Positions 44,304-54,596 of a stretch of DNA of 64,000 nucleotides are shown here, piece after piece. Below the pieces are notes generated by a model. The model was not told the DNA's origin. It searched no databases and saw only the letters and a program-made list of their open reading frames with translations. Within the stretch, counting starts at the first letter, position 1. Each line of letters begins with the position of its first letter. The stretch is from contig JAVBMN010000023.1 of the NCBI GenBank assembly GCA_031552405.1, positions 69,994 through 133,993 of the forward strand, in the 5' to 3' direction. The stretch comes from UBA1794 sp031552405. GTDB lineage: Bacteria > Bacteroidota > Bacteroidia > Bacteroidales > Bacteroidaceae. The position numbers and the translations under genes were made by a program.

Positions 44304-46637
44304 ATGAAGAAATTAATATTCGCATTGTTCGGGTTGATACCTGCTGGCTTGTGGGCACAAAATATCACAGATATGGCTGTTATGAATAATAAGTCAGCCG
44401 AGAATATATCTGTCGATCAATCACAAGTATTGACTATTGAGGATTCTGTGTTCTTACACCCGGACCGCATCCGCTATGACCAACGATGTTTTCAGATAGA
44501 AGGCAACGATGTTTTTCTGTTCAGTGGGGCTTTTCACTATTTCCGCACGCCGCAAGCACTCTGGGGCAACCGTTTCAAGAAATTAAAGGAGGGCGGGTTC
44601 AACTGTGTGGAAACGTATGTTCCCTGGAACTGGCATGAACGGACGATGCCTAAATCGGTGGACGATGAGTCCTGTCTGGAGCTGAAAGAGCTGGACGATT
44701 TCTTAACAATGGCCGAGTCTTATGGCTTGTATGTCATCGTACGGCCCGGACCATATATCTGTTCTGAGTGGAGTGGGGGCGGGTTTCCGCAATGGATCAT
44801 GCAGAAGAAGCCGGTAAAGACAAGCTTCGACACTTGGTTGCAAAGCAATGATCCAGAATTTGTTCGTTGGAACGAGCACTGGTACCGGGCGGTATGTCGG
44901 GTGGTTGCCCCTCATCAGATAACCAGAAAGGCTGTGGGAGCTCCCGGTGTGGTGTTGTTTCAGATCGAGAATGAATTTAACCGCATCAAATGGTTCCCCA
45001 AAGAAGCTAAGAAGGATTATTTGGTTCAGCTCGCCCGGGTAGCCCGCAAATATGAAATAGAGGTACCTCTTATCACCTGTTGGACGGATGAGGCCCGCAA
45101 TGCGGGCGAAGGTGCACTTAACGGTGTACTGGATATGGTAAATAGCTATCCCCGATGGAACGTGGAGAAGAACTTTGGACGGCTAACCAACCTGCAACTA
45201 CAGTCGCAACCCGGTAAGCCGTTATTGTCCGGTGAGTTACAAGGAGGATGGTGCAGCGAACTCGGCGATAAATTGAGCTGGGAGCAGGACGGACTAATGC
45301 CGGTGCAAACACAAAATATTACTCTATATGCCTTGCAGCGCGGGTTCTGCGGGATGAGTTACTACATGACAGTGGGGGGAACTAATCTGGACGATTGGGG
45401 AGCCCGGCAAATGACTACTACGTATGATTATGCCGCAGCCATAGGCGAAGATGGTTCAACCAATGACCGGTACCGTCGCTTCCAAGGGCTTTCGGTGTTC
45501 TTGTTGGAGCATGGAACAAAAATCACCCGCACAGATATTCAGTCGTTGGCCTATTCGTCTACTGATCCGGAGGTGAAATTAGTGGTAAGACAGGCTATCA
45601 ATGGTGATCGATATTATTTTGTACGAACGGAGGAGCATACCCGTCATCACTTCGGCACCCTGCAAACATCAGACTTTGCCTTGGATTTTGCCTTGGAACC
45701 CTTTGGCTCTATGGTGTATTATCTTCCGGCAGGAGCCGATAAAGGTAAATGGTATCCTGAAATGCCGGAGCCACAACCACGTTTGGCTGTCAAAGCCGAT
45801 ACCATCAGATTGACAACCACGGAGATATTCCCCGACAAGCTCCCCACGCAATGGAAGAAACTGAAAAAGGGAGAATATATAGATGATCAAGGTATTTATG
45901 GCCGCCATTTTATCTATTACCGAACGTTTGCCTCACAAGGAAAAACCCTTGAGGTAGGCCGCATCGGGAAGAAACTGATCAATGGAACAGATGCTGATAC
46001 AGTGCTGGTATCTGTACAAGGAAAACTACTGCCTATTCTCAAGGAGGGCGAAACAAGTGCCCTTTATAAGTTACCCGGTGATTCTACCGTGAACAAGAAG
46101 GTGGAAGTAATCCTGTTATTCGAAAGCAAAGGCCTGCACCACCATACTAAAAAGGTGGTCGAAGATTACTGGAAGATAGGACCCACGTTTGTGAAATGTG
46201 GAGCGCAGGAGTTGTCGCTGGAATATGCATACACAGAGGAGGAAAGAGGATTGGCCTTGTCGAAAGTCTCACCAATGTCGCCAAAGAAAGTTAGTCCTAT
46301 AGAACAACTGAAAGGCCATACGAATATACAGGAATCTTTGCTGGTATGGTATCGCTACTCATTTGCACTGCCTGGTATGCCGAAAAATGTATGGTATCCT
46401 TATCACCTCCGTTTGGAGCAGTCGGGCAACGGATTCATCTACGTGAATGGACATTGCATCGGGCGTTGCTGGCAGGAAGGTCCTCAGCGGGAATACTACA
46501 TTCCCGAATGCTGGCTGAATAAAGACGGTGAGAATGTGGTGACTGTCAGCCTGCGTCCTACTGGTGAAGGCATCGGCATCCAGACAGCAGAGATCATCCC
46601 GGTGACATGGGCAGCCGAGAAACAATCTAATAAATAA
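44304..46637 (+). CDS. Secreted GH35 beta-galactosidase
   Basis: A 777-residue exported glycoside hydrolase of family 35, which removes terminal beta-galactose by a retaining mechanism. The signal peptide is residues 1-18 (cut at LWAQN). The TIM barrel (about 60-380) has FLFSGAFHYFRTP, PGPYICSEWSGGGFP, the acid/base Glu224 in FQIENEF and the nucleophile Glu311 in LSGELQGGW. C-terminal beta-sandwich domains follow. It is the first gene of a tight run with GH43, GH39, a lyase and GH95, suggesting attack on a branched, galactose-containing plant polysaccharide such as arabinogalactan or a complex hemicellulose. An IS982 end lies 180 bp upstream. Confidence 0.92.
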   Translation: MKKLIFALFGLIPAGLWAQNITDMAVMNNKSAENISVDQSQVLTIEDSVFLHPDRIRYDQRCFQIEGNDVFLFSGAFHYFRTPQALWGNRFKKLKEGGFNCVETYVPWNWHERTMPKSVDDESCLELKELDDFLTMAESYGLYVIVRPGPYICSEWSGGGFPQWIMQKKPVKTSFDTWLQSNDPEFVRWNEHWYRAVCRVVAPHQITRKAVGAPGVVLFQIENEFNRIKWFPKEAKKDYLVQLARVARKYEIEVPLITCWTDEARNAGEGALNGVLDMVNSYPRWNVEKNFGRLTNLQLQSQPGKPLLSGELQGGWCSELGDKLSWEQDGLMPVQTQNITLYALQRGFCGMSYYMTVGGTNLDDWGARQMTTTYDYAAAIGEDGSTNDRYRRFQGLSVFLLEHGTKITRTDIQSLAYSSTDPEVKLVVRQAINGDRYYFVRTEEHTRHHFGTLQTSDFALDFALEPFGSMVYYLPAGADKGKWYPEMPEPQPRLAVKADTIRLTTTEIFPDKLPTQWKKLKKGEYIDDQGIYGRHFIYYRTFASQGKTLEVGRIGKKLINGTDADTVLVSVQGKLLPILKEGETSALYKLPGDSTVNKKVEVILLFESKGLHHHTKKVVEDYWKIGPTFVKCGAQELSLEYAYTEEERGLALSKVSPMSPKKVSPIEQLKGHTNIQESLLVWYRYSFALPGMPKNVWYPYHLRLEQSGNGFIYVNGHCIGRCWQEGPQREYYIPECWLNKDGENVVTVSLRPTGEGIGIQTAEIIPVTWAAEKQSNK

Positions 46638-46643
46638 TATTGC

Positions 46644-47631
46644 ATGAAGGTGAAACCGACATCGTTTTTATGGATTATCATGGCGGCATGGTTACCTATT
46701 CATGCCCAGCAAACCGGGAAGTGGGGTGACCAAGGCGATGGCACTTTCCGTAATCCGGTGATTGCTGCCGATTATAGCGACCCTGACCCGCTACGGGTAG
46801 GCGAGGATTACTATTTGGTGGCTTCTACATTCGAAAGCTACCCCGGAGTCACCATCCTGCATTCCAAAGACCTGGTCAACTGGACTACCATAGGAGCTGC
46901 CCTGACCGACCTGACAGGCGTCGATTCTGCATACAGTGCCAAACGGATGGACCGTTATCGGAGTCGACATACAGAATATGGAAGGAAAGATGGCTTATCA
47001 GTTGCCCAAGCCCATTGCTGGTTTCCCGGAATCAATTCCACAGTCGGGCGATGAATTTTCTGCTACGGAACTGAATCTGCAATGGGTGTGGAATCATGAA
47101 CCGCGCAGGGACAAATGGTCGCTGACAGAACGGAATGGATATTTACGGTTGTACGCCTATCCTTCGGTGGATAAAAAAGGCTTTTTCAAGGCCGGGAATA
47201 CCATCAACCAACGTTACCTGCGCAGTGATACGACGGTAGTTACCGTCAGACTGGAGATTGAAGGCATGGCAGAAGGGCAAGAAGCCGGTTTGGCGCATTT
47301 TAATGGAGGGAAGTCGTATGCAGCTGTTGCCGTCAGTCTGCATCAGGGCATGAAGCGGATGAAATACGAAACGAATGGCGAAATCACTGAAGGAGATGTA
47401 TTGCCGACCGGTCAGCAGGTGTTTTACCTTCGTACCTGCGTGGGGTTTGATAATAGAGCCCGTTTTCAATACAGCACAGACGGTATGAATTTCAAGGAAC
47501 TGGGAGGAGTGTATCCGCTCAGTCCAGGGAACTTCCGGGGAGACATGATTGGTATTTATACCTATAACGATAAAGGCGAGTCTGGCTATGTGGACGTGGA
47601 CTGGTTCCATTATCAAGTTGTAAACAAATAA
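46644..47631 (+). pseudogene. GH43 beta-xylosidase/arabinofuranosidase, internally deleted and frameshifted
   Basis: Two parts of one GH43 gene. The first frame (from 46644) has a signal peptide and the blade-1 motif NPVIAADYSDPDPLRVGEDYY with the base Asp, then VNWTTIGAAL. The other frame gives the end of the propeller (PNGWTVIGVDIQNMEGKMA) and the C-terminal concanavalin-like domain (about 190 residues to 47631). The middle, including the acid Glu, is missing. The two frames meet in 46939-46958, which encodes SAKRMDRY in one frame and PNGWTVI in the other; both fit the family at their own places. This suggests recombination across a short shared sequence. It is surely inactive. Confidence 0.88.
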
Positions 47632-47652
47632 AAAATTTAAAGATATAAGATT

Positions 47653-49293
47653 ATGAACAAGCGAATAATGATGTTAGTAGCACTCCTAATGCTACTGGGA
47701 GAACTCATGGTGGCACAGCGTATTGACGTAAAAGGCAAAAGCGAACCATTGACTCACTATTGGAGTGTGGGAACCTGTGCGGGTAGAGCCAATGAAGGTT
47801 TGCGCACAAGTTGGGTAGAACAATTGAAGCAAGTCAAGGAACATTGCGGATTCCAGTACCTGCGCATGCATGGCTTGTTCGGTGACGATATGTTTGTTTA
47901 CTTCGAGAAGCCCGATGGCAAGGTGGTGTACAACTGGCAATACATTGACGAAGTGCATGATCGTATGCTAGCTATCGGTGTGAAGCCTTTTGTTGAGCTC
48001 TCTTTCTTTCCGAAAGGAATAGCTACGGACGACAGCAAGATGCAGATGTGGTATCAGAACCGGGTGAGCTTTGATGCAACCCGGTTAGGCAAATGGCACG
48101 ACCTGGTGAAAGCCTTCACTCAGCATGTCGTTGATCGGTATGGAATAGAAGAGGTGCTTACCTGGTATTTTGAAGTATGGAACGAGCCCAACCTGAATAT
48201 GAACCCGAAAGCCGGATTCTTTGACGGAACGAAGAGTGATTATTTCAAACTGTACAAAGCTTCGGCAGAGGCGGTGAAGTCGGTAGACAAACGACTGAAA
48301 GTAGGCGGCCCGGCAACCAGTAATTTCATTGCCGACAAACGCTTTGAGGGCGAAGTCTATGACAAAGAGAAGTCCGTATTCTATCCGCAGGATAAGATTA
48401 ACAAACAGTTGTGGAAGGGCGCATGGATTGAAGATTTCATCGCTTATTGCGAGAAAGAGAATCTGCCGGTCGATTTTATTTCCACCCATCCGTATCCTAC
48501 GGACTATGCCCTTGATCCGGAAACCGGGCGAAGCAAAGACGCCGTTCGGTATGTGCATTCTCTGAAAGACGACATCAGCTGGATTCAGCGTCAGTTGGCC
48601 AAGAGCAAATATCCTCATGCAGAGATTCACTTGACGGAATGGAGCACCAGTCCCAACAGCCGGGATATCATGCATGATGCGTTGCCACCGGCTGCCTATA
48701 TCCTGAAAGGAAATTTGGATTGTATTGGTATGACGAACTCACTGATGTACTGGACATTCACCGATATCTTTGAAGAAAAAGGAGGAGGCGAAAGTGTTTT
48801 TCATGGTGGATTCGGTATGATCAACTTCCAGGGATTGGTAAAACCTTCCTTCCATGCCTACCGCATGCTCCATCAGCTGGGTGACGAGAAGCTTTATTAT
48901 GCCGATCCGTTGTTTGTAAGCCGCTCGTCGGAAAGTGGTAAAATAACCGCTATTGCTTTTAATTATCCACAGGAATTTGAACAAGCAGTACCTTCGGCCA
49001 TTCATTTTCATAATTATATGAATGCTTCTTCCAAAAAACTGGAGGTTGTATTGACAGGTTTGAAACCTGGAGTTACTTTTGTAATCGAAACATTGGACAA
49101 GGAACATGGTAATGTATACGACGATTATGTAAGCATCGGCGCTCCTCATTCACCTACCCGGGAAGAGATTGAACATCTGAAACAAAAGGCCTGGGGAACG
49201 CAAAAGGAAACCATGCGAGTTGCTGCCGACGGGACATTGGTTTTGAACAGGGAATTGTCTCCATGGGCTTGTGTCTTGATTAAAGAATTGTAA
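47653..49293 (+). CDS. Secreted GH39-family glycosidase
   Basis: A 546-residue exported enzyme of glycoside hydrolase family 39 (beta-xylosidases, alpha-iduronidases, and arabinofuranosidase-type exo-enzymes). The signal peptide ends near LMVAQ (residue 21). The TIM barrel holds the acid/base Glu178 in EVWNEPN and the nucleophile Glu329 in HLTEWSTSP. A C-terminal beta-sandwich follows. The substrate cannot be fixed from sequence; the neighbours suggest a side-chain sugar of a plant glycan. It is 22 bp after the broken GH43 and 3 bp before the lyase gene. Confidence 0.88.
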   Translation: MNKRIMMLVALLMLLGELMVAQRIDVKGKSEPLTHYWSVGTCAGRANEGLRTSWVEQLKQVKEHCGFQYLRMHGLFGDDMFVYFEKPDGKVVYNWQYIDEVHDRMLAIGVKPFVELSFFPKGIATDDSKMQMWYQNRVSFDATRLGKWHDLVKAFTQHVVDRYGIEEVLTWYFEVWNEPNLNMNPKAGFFDGTKSDYFKLYKASAEAVKSVDKRLKVGGPATSNFIADKRFEGEVYDKEKSVFYPQDKINKQLWKGAWIEDFIAYCEKENLPVDFISTHPYPTDYALDPETGRSKDAVRYVHSLKDDISWIQRQLAKSKYPHAEIHLTEWSTSPNSRDIMHDALPPAAYILKGNLDCIGMTNSLMYWTFTDIFEEKGGGESVFHGGFGMINFQGLVKPSFHAYRMLHQLGDEKLYYADPLFVSRSSESGKITAIAFNYPQEFEQAVPSAIHFHNYMNASSKKLEVVLTGLKPGVTFVIETLDKEHGNVYDDYVSIGAPHSPTREEIEHLKQKAWGTQKETMRVAADGTLVLNRELSPWACVLIKEL

Positions 49294-49295
49294 GT

Positions 49296-51941
49296 ATGAG
49301 AAAACAAATCTACCTGATTGCATTATTACTGTTGATAAGCCCAGTTGTTTGGGCAGCTCATCCGCAGATCTATGTATCCAACTCGGACAAGGCTGCTGTC
49401 AGAGAGAAAATACGTGGACAGCTTTGGGCTAAGGAATCCGTTGAACGCATAAAGGAGCGGATCGATCCATACGTAGATCGCCATCAGTCGGATCCCGAAT
49501 GGATTGTTTCCCGCATCGCCATGTATTGGAAAGATGGGGAACGGTATACCCAGTGTTATCTGAAAAATGAAAATTGGGAACGGGGAGAAGGTAATGCACC
49601 GGTACCCACGGTACGTATGCCGGGCATGCGCACCTGGAATAAGTATTATAATGTACCTTTGGAGGAGCGGACTCCTTACAATGAAACCGGAGATATGTGG
49701 GGAATGAGCCGTGTCGATCCATCAACTCCCAAGCAATTGATTCCTTACAAAGAGTCCGGGCACATGATTCGCGCGAACAATGTAGAGATTCTTACCCTGG
49801 CCGAAGAAGCATCCTTCCTGTATTGGCTAATCGAAGATGAAAAGTATGCCCGTTTTGCAACGGATGTATTCAATGTATGGTTGGCGGGGACCTACTATAT
49901 GAATCCGATTCTTGATCCGGAGCAGTCGTCCAAAGGCAAAGGAGGATACGAGCCCGGTGGTATTTGCGGATATTATGACTATGAACAGATTCACGATGAT
50001 CTGGCGTTGCATGCTGCAGTTATTTATGATTTCGCCTACGACTATTTACATGCGCACCCTCATCCTTCTTTTCAAAAAATAAGGAAAGGAGTGACCGAAG
50101 TGGCTGGAATCGTATTCAAACGTTTTATTGACATCGGTTTCGTGCGGGGAGGTAAAACAGGAAACTGGAATGTAAACGGATGGAACATGATGCTGCGCCC
50201 CATTTTGGCATTAGAAGAGAATAGTGCCTATCCGGATGGTAAAGGCCGTTCCCACTACCTGCATTACCTGACAACAGAATCCACTCCGTATCATGATGCC
50301 ATTCCGGATATCCTGAAAAGCTATGATCCGGTTACCGGGTTGTGGCCGGAATCGCCGGGCTACTCCTTCGGTACAGTAAGTGCGTTGCTTGATTTTGCTG
50401 CTTTGCTGAAGCGGAACGACATTGACATCATAGCTGATAACCCTATTTTGCAGAAGGCGGCACTTGCTGTTTTCCCCTGGATGGACGGAAGAGCCAACAT
50501 GATTGTCTTTGGCGATAGCCGTGGAGGACCGGCCAGTTTCGGTACATTCGAACGTTTGCTGACTTACTATACACAAACAGGAGATGCAGAGAATGCTTCG
50601 AGGGTAGCTGCAGCACTGCATACGGGGCTGTCGACCGGGAATTATCAGCGCAATTGTGCAGGATGGGTCAATATTTGTACCTATACGCCTTCCATACCGG
50701 AGGGCGGAAAGGTGGAGGCTGAACGTACATCCTACTCTCCCCATCATCGCCTTATCACCATGAAAAGCGAGCCGGAAAAAGAAAATCTGATGGCCGTTTT
50801 GTATGGTGGGCGTAAAGGATATCACCTCACTCCCAATGGGCTGGCGTTGCAATTGTATGGTTTTGGCTATGCATTGGCACCGGATGCCGCCGGTTATGAG
50901 TCGTACTGGAGCAAGGATCAGGTGTATCACCAGTCGCCCACCGGAAGTAATACCATATTGCCCGGATATACGGAAGGCGATATAACGATTCGTGCCATGG
51001 AGCCTTGGGTCAGTTCAGACAATTTTGTAAATACGATGTCGTTGAGTCCCTACATCAATATGGCAGATGTGGAAGCAGGCGAAAAACGGAGAGTGGTGGC
51101 TTTGATCAAAACAACCTCTGATAAGGGATATTATGTCGATATATTCCGTTCGGACTTGCCGGATAATGACTATTTGTTTCATGTTGTAGGTCGGTCGCTG
51201 GAACTTAAATCGACCACCGGACAACAGCTCCCGCTGACGCAGGTGGATCGATGGGAGAAAACATACCATTCAGGGTATGACTGGTTCAAAAACCTGCAAA
51301 AGGTTTCCTGCCCGGACGATTTCAGGGCAAGTTGGCATATAACTACCGGTGCACAACCACTGTCCATGCAGATGTGGATGCTGGGAGCGCAAGGCCGCGA
51401 GTTGTATAATGTGGAAGCGCCCTATACAACTTTGCAGAAAGGTTTGACCCCCGACAATGTAAGTATGGCACCTTCTGTAACTCCCACGTTGGTGGTTCGC
51501 CAGACTGCAAACAATGCATGGAATGCTCCTTTTATAGCTGTATTCGAACCGGTAAAAGGGGAATCAGCAGTCAGGAGGCTTGAGAAACTGAAGGTAGATC
51601 AATCGGTAGCTGCCTTGTGTGTACACTCCGAAGGTGAACGTAAAGATTATGTGCTAAGTACTGTTTCGCCGGAAACATCGTTCACTCCCGGCAAACAAAT
51701 CCGGTTTGAAGGATCCTTTGGTGTCATAACAGAAATGCCCGAAGGAGTTACACAATTGTACATGGTAAACGGTAGGAAGATTGAAAAAGGAAACTGTACC
51801 ATTGAGTCATCAGAACCGGTATCAGCTTCCATTTACCGGAAAGATGGGAGATGGTTCTTCTCATCCGATGGGAACGTTACAATTAAAATAGGCAAGAAGG
51901 TTTATTCCGTAGGGAAAGCCGGTCACCAGTTACTGAAATAG
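49296..51941 (+). CDS. Secreted heparinase II/III-type polysaccharide lyase
   Basis: An 881-residue exported protein. After the signal peptide (about 1-20) an (alpha/alpha) toroid of the alginate-lyase/heparinase II/III kind spans about 60-470, with NWNVNGWNMMLRPILALEE and LWPESPGYSFGTVS. A beta-sandwich domain (about 475-780) with HHRLITMKSEPEKENLM and HQSPTGSNTILPG follows, then a small end domain. This design matches several lyase families (for example those that cut rhamnose-glucuronate or other uronate bonds). Which bond it cuts is open. It is in the middle of the glycosidase run, 3 bp after the GH39 gene and 19 bp before GH95. Confidence 0.8.
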   Translation: MRKQIYLIALLLLISPVVWAAHPQIYVSNSDKAAVREKIRGQLWAKESVERIKERIDPYVDRHQSDPEWIVSRIAMYWKDGERYTQCYLKNENWERGEGNAPVPTVRMPGMRTWNKYYNVPLEERTPYNETGDMWGMSRVDPSTPKQLIPYKESGHMIRANNVEILTLAEEASFLYWLIEDEKYARFATDVFNVWLAGTYYMNPILDPEQSSKGKGGYEPGGICGYYDYEQIHDDLALHAAVIYDFAYDYLHAHPHPSFQKIRKGVTEVAGIVFKRFIDIGFVRGGKTGNWNVNGWNMMLRPILALEENSAYPDGKGRSHYLHYLTTESTPYHDAIPDILKSYDPVTGLWPESPGYSFGTVSALLDFAALLKRNDIDIIADNPILQKAALAVFPWMDGRANMIVFGDSRGGPASFGTFERLLTYYTQTGDAENASRVAAALHTGLSTGNYQRNCAGWVNICTYTPSIPEGGKVEAERTSYSPHHRLITMKSEPEKENLMAVLYGGRKGYHLTPNGLALQLYGFGYALAPDAAGYESYWSKDQVYHQSPTGSNTILPGYTEGDITIRAMEPWVSSDNFVNTMSLSPYINMADVEAGEKRRVVALIKTTSDKGYYVDIFRSDLPDNDYLFHVVGRSLELKSTTGQQLPLTQVDRWEKTYHSGYDWFKNLQKVSCPDDFRASWHITTGAQPLSMQMWMLGAQGRELYNVEAPYTTLQKGLTPDNVSMAPSVTPTLVVRQTANNAWNAPFIAVFEPVKGESAVRRLEKLKVDQSVAALCVHSEGERKDYVLSTVSPETSFTPGKQIRFEGSFGVITEMPEGVTQLYMVNGRKIEKGNCTIESSEPVSASIYRKDGRWFFSSDGNVTIKIGKKVYSVGKAGHQLLK

Positions 51942-51960
51942 AAAAGTTATAGAGGTTAGT

Positions 51961-54414
51961 ATGAAAGGTAATAGATTGTTTTTGTTAGCGTGTATAGTAA
52001 TGGGTGCATTGTCAGCACGAGCCGGTGACTTGAAACTGTGGTACAGTCAGCCGGCTCATGCCTGGACCGAAGCGTTGCCGTTAGGCAACTCGCGTTTGGG
52101 AGTGATGGTCTTTGGCGGTGTAGTGAACGAAGAATTGCAGCTGAATGAGGAAACCGTGTGGGGAGGTGGCCCTCACCGTAACGACCAACCTGATGCGTTG
52201 AAAGCCCTGCCCGAGGTGCGCCGCTTGGTGTTTGAAGGGAAAAACCTGGAAGCCCAACAATTGGTGGATGAAAAGTTTAAAACTCCTCAAAACGGAATGC
52301 CCTACCAAACTATTGGAAGTTTGATGCTTCATTTTCCTGAGCATGAATTGTATACCGACTATTACCGTGATTTAGATATATCGCGGGCGGTAGCTACTAC
52401 ACGCTATAAAGTGGGCGAAACAACTTATACCCGTGAGGTCTTCTCATCCTTCACCGATCAGGTGATTATCGTCCACCTAACAGCCGATGGAGAAGGTTTT
52501 CTCAACTTTACTGCAGATTATAAATCTCCTTTACAACATATAGTGTACAAGAAAGACGGAAAATTAATTCTTTCAGGAAAAGGCGAAGCGCACGAACAGA
52601 TATCGGGTGCTATCCGGGTAGAGAATCAGACTCTTGTTAAGACTACCGAAGGAAAGGTTACAATTGACTCCAATAAAATCAGTGTATCCAATGCTAAGAC
52701 TGCAACGATTTATATTTCGGCTGCAACTAATTTTGTCAATTATAAAAATGTAAGTGCCAATGAAACCAAACGAGCTAGTTCCTATCTGAACAATGCGTTG
52801 AAAACGCCCTACGATCAAGCTAAAAGCAATCACATTGTTTATTATAAGAAGCAATTCGATCGGGTTACCTTTGATTTGGGAACTTCTGATGCAGCTAAAG
52901 AAGAAACTCATATTCGTGTGAGGAATTTCAATCAGGGGAAAGATAAATCTTTGGCTACGTTATTCTTTCAGTATGGGCGTTATCTTCTGATCTCTTCATC
53001 ACAGCCGGGAGGGCAACCAGCCAATCTACAAGGTATATGGAATGAAAAACTGTTGGCTCCGTGGGACGGAAAGTACACCGTCAACATCAATCTTCAGATG
53101 AATTATTGGCCGGCCGAGATAACGAATCTGAGCGAAACGCACCAACCGCTTATTCAAATGGTCAAAGAACTGTCGGAGAGTGGACAACAAACTGCAAGAG
53201 ACATGTACGGATGCAACGGTTGGCTGGCACATCATAATACAGATATCTGGCGTAGCACCGGAGTTGTAGATCGTGCATTCTGGGGAATGTGGCCTAATGG
53301 CGGAGCTTGGCTTTGTCAACATCTTTGGGAGCATTATCTGTACGCAAGAGATAAGACTTATCTGAAAGAGGTATATCCCGCCTTGAAAGGTGCTGCTGAC
53401 TTCTTCCTCGATTTCTTGGTAGAGCATCCCCGATATAAATGGATGGTTACATGTCCTTCCAACTCTCCGGAACATGGTCCTGATGGAGACGAAAAAGTTA
53501 ATGCAGCATCTACAATTGCTGGTTGTACAATGGACAATCAGATTGCATTTGAGATTCTTTCCAATACCCGCATGGCTTGCTTGTTACTGAATGAAGATCC
53601 TGTTTATGCCCAACGCCTGCAAAGTATGATCGACCGTCTACCCCCAATGCAGATAGGTCGATACAACCAGTTGCAGGAATGGCTCGAAGATGTAGATAAT
53701 CCAAAAAGCGATCATCGACATGTTTCTCATTTGTTCGGCCTCTATCCAAGCAATCAGATATCACCTTATACTCACCCACAACTGTTTCAGGCAGCAAAGA
53801 ACTCTTTAATATACAGGGGAGACAAAGCTACCGGTTGGTCGATCGGTTGGAAGATAAACCTGTGGGCACGCTTGTTGGATGGTAATCGGGCCTTTAAAAT
53901 AATAAACAACCTCTTGGTTCTTGTTGAATCAGGTGATAATAACCTGGGGCGTACATACCCCAACCTGTTCGATGCTCATCCGCCATTCCAGATCGATGGA
54001 AACTTTGGCTACACAGCCGGAGTGGCTGAAATGTTGCTACAAAGTCATGATGGAGCAGTCCACCTGTTGCCTGCTCTCCCCGATGTCTGGAGCGAAGGAA
54101 AGATTACCGGTTTAGTGGCTCGCGGAGGATTTGAAGTAGATATGGAATGGGACGGCGTTCAACTTTCCAAAGCAGTTATCCACTCGCGTTTAGGTGGAAA
54201 TCTGCGCCTTCGCTCGTATGTTCCTCTGCAAGGCGAAGGTATGAAAGAGGCCAAGGGTGATAACCCCAATCCTATTTTCGCGCGAGCTACCATAAAGACC
54301 CCGCTTGTTTCGCAGGAAATAAATCCGCAACTTCCCATGCTTTATAAAGTGTATGAGTATGATGTGGAAACGGAGGTTGGTAAGGTATATAAAATTGAGA
54401 GATCAATTAAGTAA
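51961..54414 (+). CDS. Secreted GH95-family alpha-fucosidase/alpha-galactosidase
   Basis: An 817-residue exported enzyme of family 95, an inverting glycosidase acting on alpha-1,2-L-fucose or on L-/D-galactose. The signal peptide ends near LSARAG. The N-terminal domain (EALPLGNSRLGVMVFGG, ETVWGGGPH) precedes an (alpha/alpha)6 barrel. Catalytic candidates are the Asn pair 375/377 in NINLQMNYWPAE, Glu504 in SNSPEHG and Asp679 in QIDGNFGYTAG. Family members differ in fucose versus galactose preference, which I cannot settle. It is the last forward gene of the run; an IS3 element begins 38 bp after the stop. Confidence 0.9.
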   Translation: MKGNRLFLLACIVMGALSARAGDLKLWYSQPAHAWTEALPLGNSRLGVMVFGGVVNEELQLNEETVWGGGPHRNDQPDALKALPEVRRLVFEGKNLEAQQLVDEKFKTPQNGMPYQTIGSLMLHFPEHELYTDYYRDLDISRAVATTRYKVGETTYTREVFSSFTDQVIIVHLTADGEGFLNFTADYKSPLQHIVYKKDGKLILSGKGEAHEQISGAIRVENQTLVKTTEGKVTIDSNKISVSNAKTATIYISAATNFVNYKNVSANETKRASSYLNNALKTPYDQAKSNHIVYYKKQFDRVTFDLGTSDAAKEETHIRVRNFNQGKDKSLATLFFQYGRYLLISSSQPGGQPANLQGIWNEKLLAPWDGKYTVNINLQMNYWPAEITNLSETHQPLIQMVKELSESGQQTARDMYGCNGWLAHHNTDIWRSTGVVDRAFWGMWPNGGAWLCQHLWEHYLYARDKTYLKEVYPALKGAADFFLDFLVEHPRYKWMVTCPSNSPEHGPDGDEKVNAASTIAGCTMDNQIAFEILSNTRMACLLLNEDPVYAQRLQSMIDRLPPMQIGRYNQLQEWLEDVDNPKSDHRHVSHLFGLYPSNQISPYTHPQLFQAAKNSLIYRGDKATGWSIGWKINLWARLLDGNRAFKIINNLLVLVESGDNNLGRTYPNLFDAHPPFQIDGNFGYTAGVAEMLLQSHDGAVHLLPALPDVWSEGKITGLVARGGFEVDMEWDGVQLSKAVIHSRLGGNLRLRSYVPLQGEGMKEAKGDNPNPIFARATIKTPLVSQEINPQLPMLYKVYEYDVETEVGKVYKIERSIK

Positions 54415-54596
54415 ATCACAAATAATCAACAAATTTAATTACGGTGTTATGTGTGTTTTCCTGATTTAGGTTGACGGCTGTGCGTCCTTAACCCTGAGCG
54501 AAGTTGACTCGGTTAGACTTATCCCTTTCGGGAGTTGACTGTCGGTGTGTAACCCCTCCCAGGTAGCAAAGATAAACTTTTTTTAGCGATTCTTTT

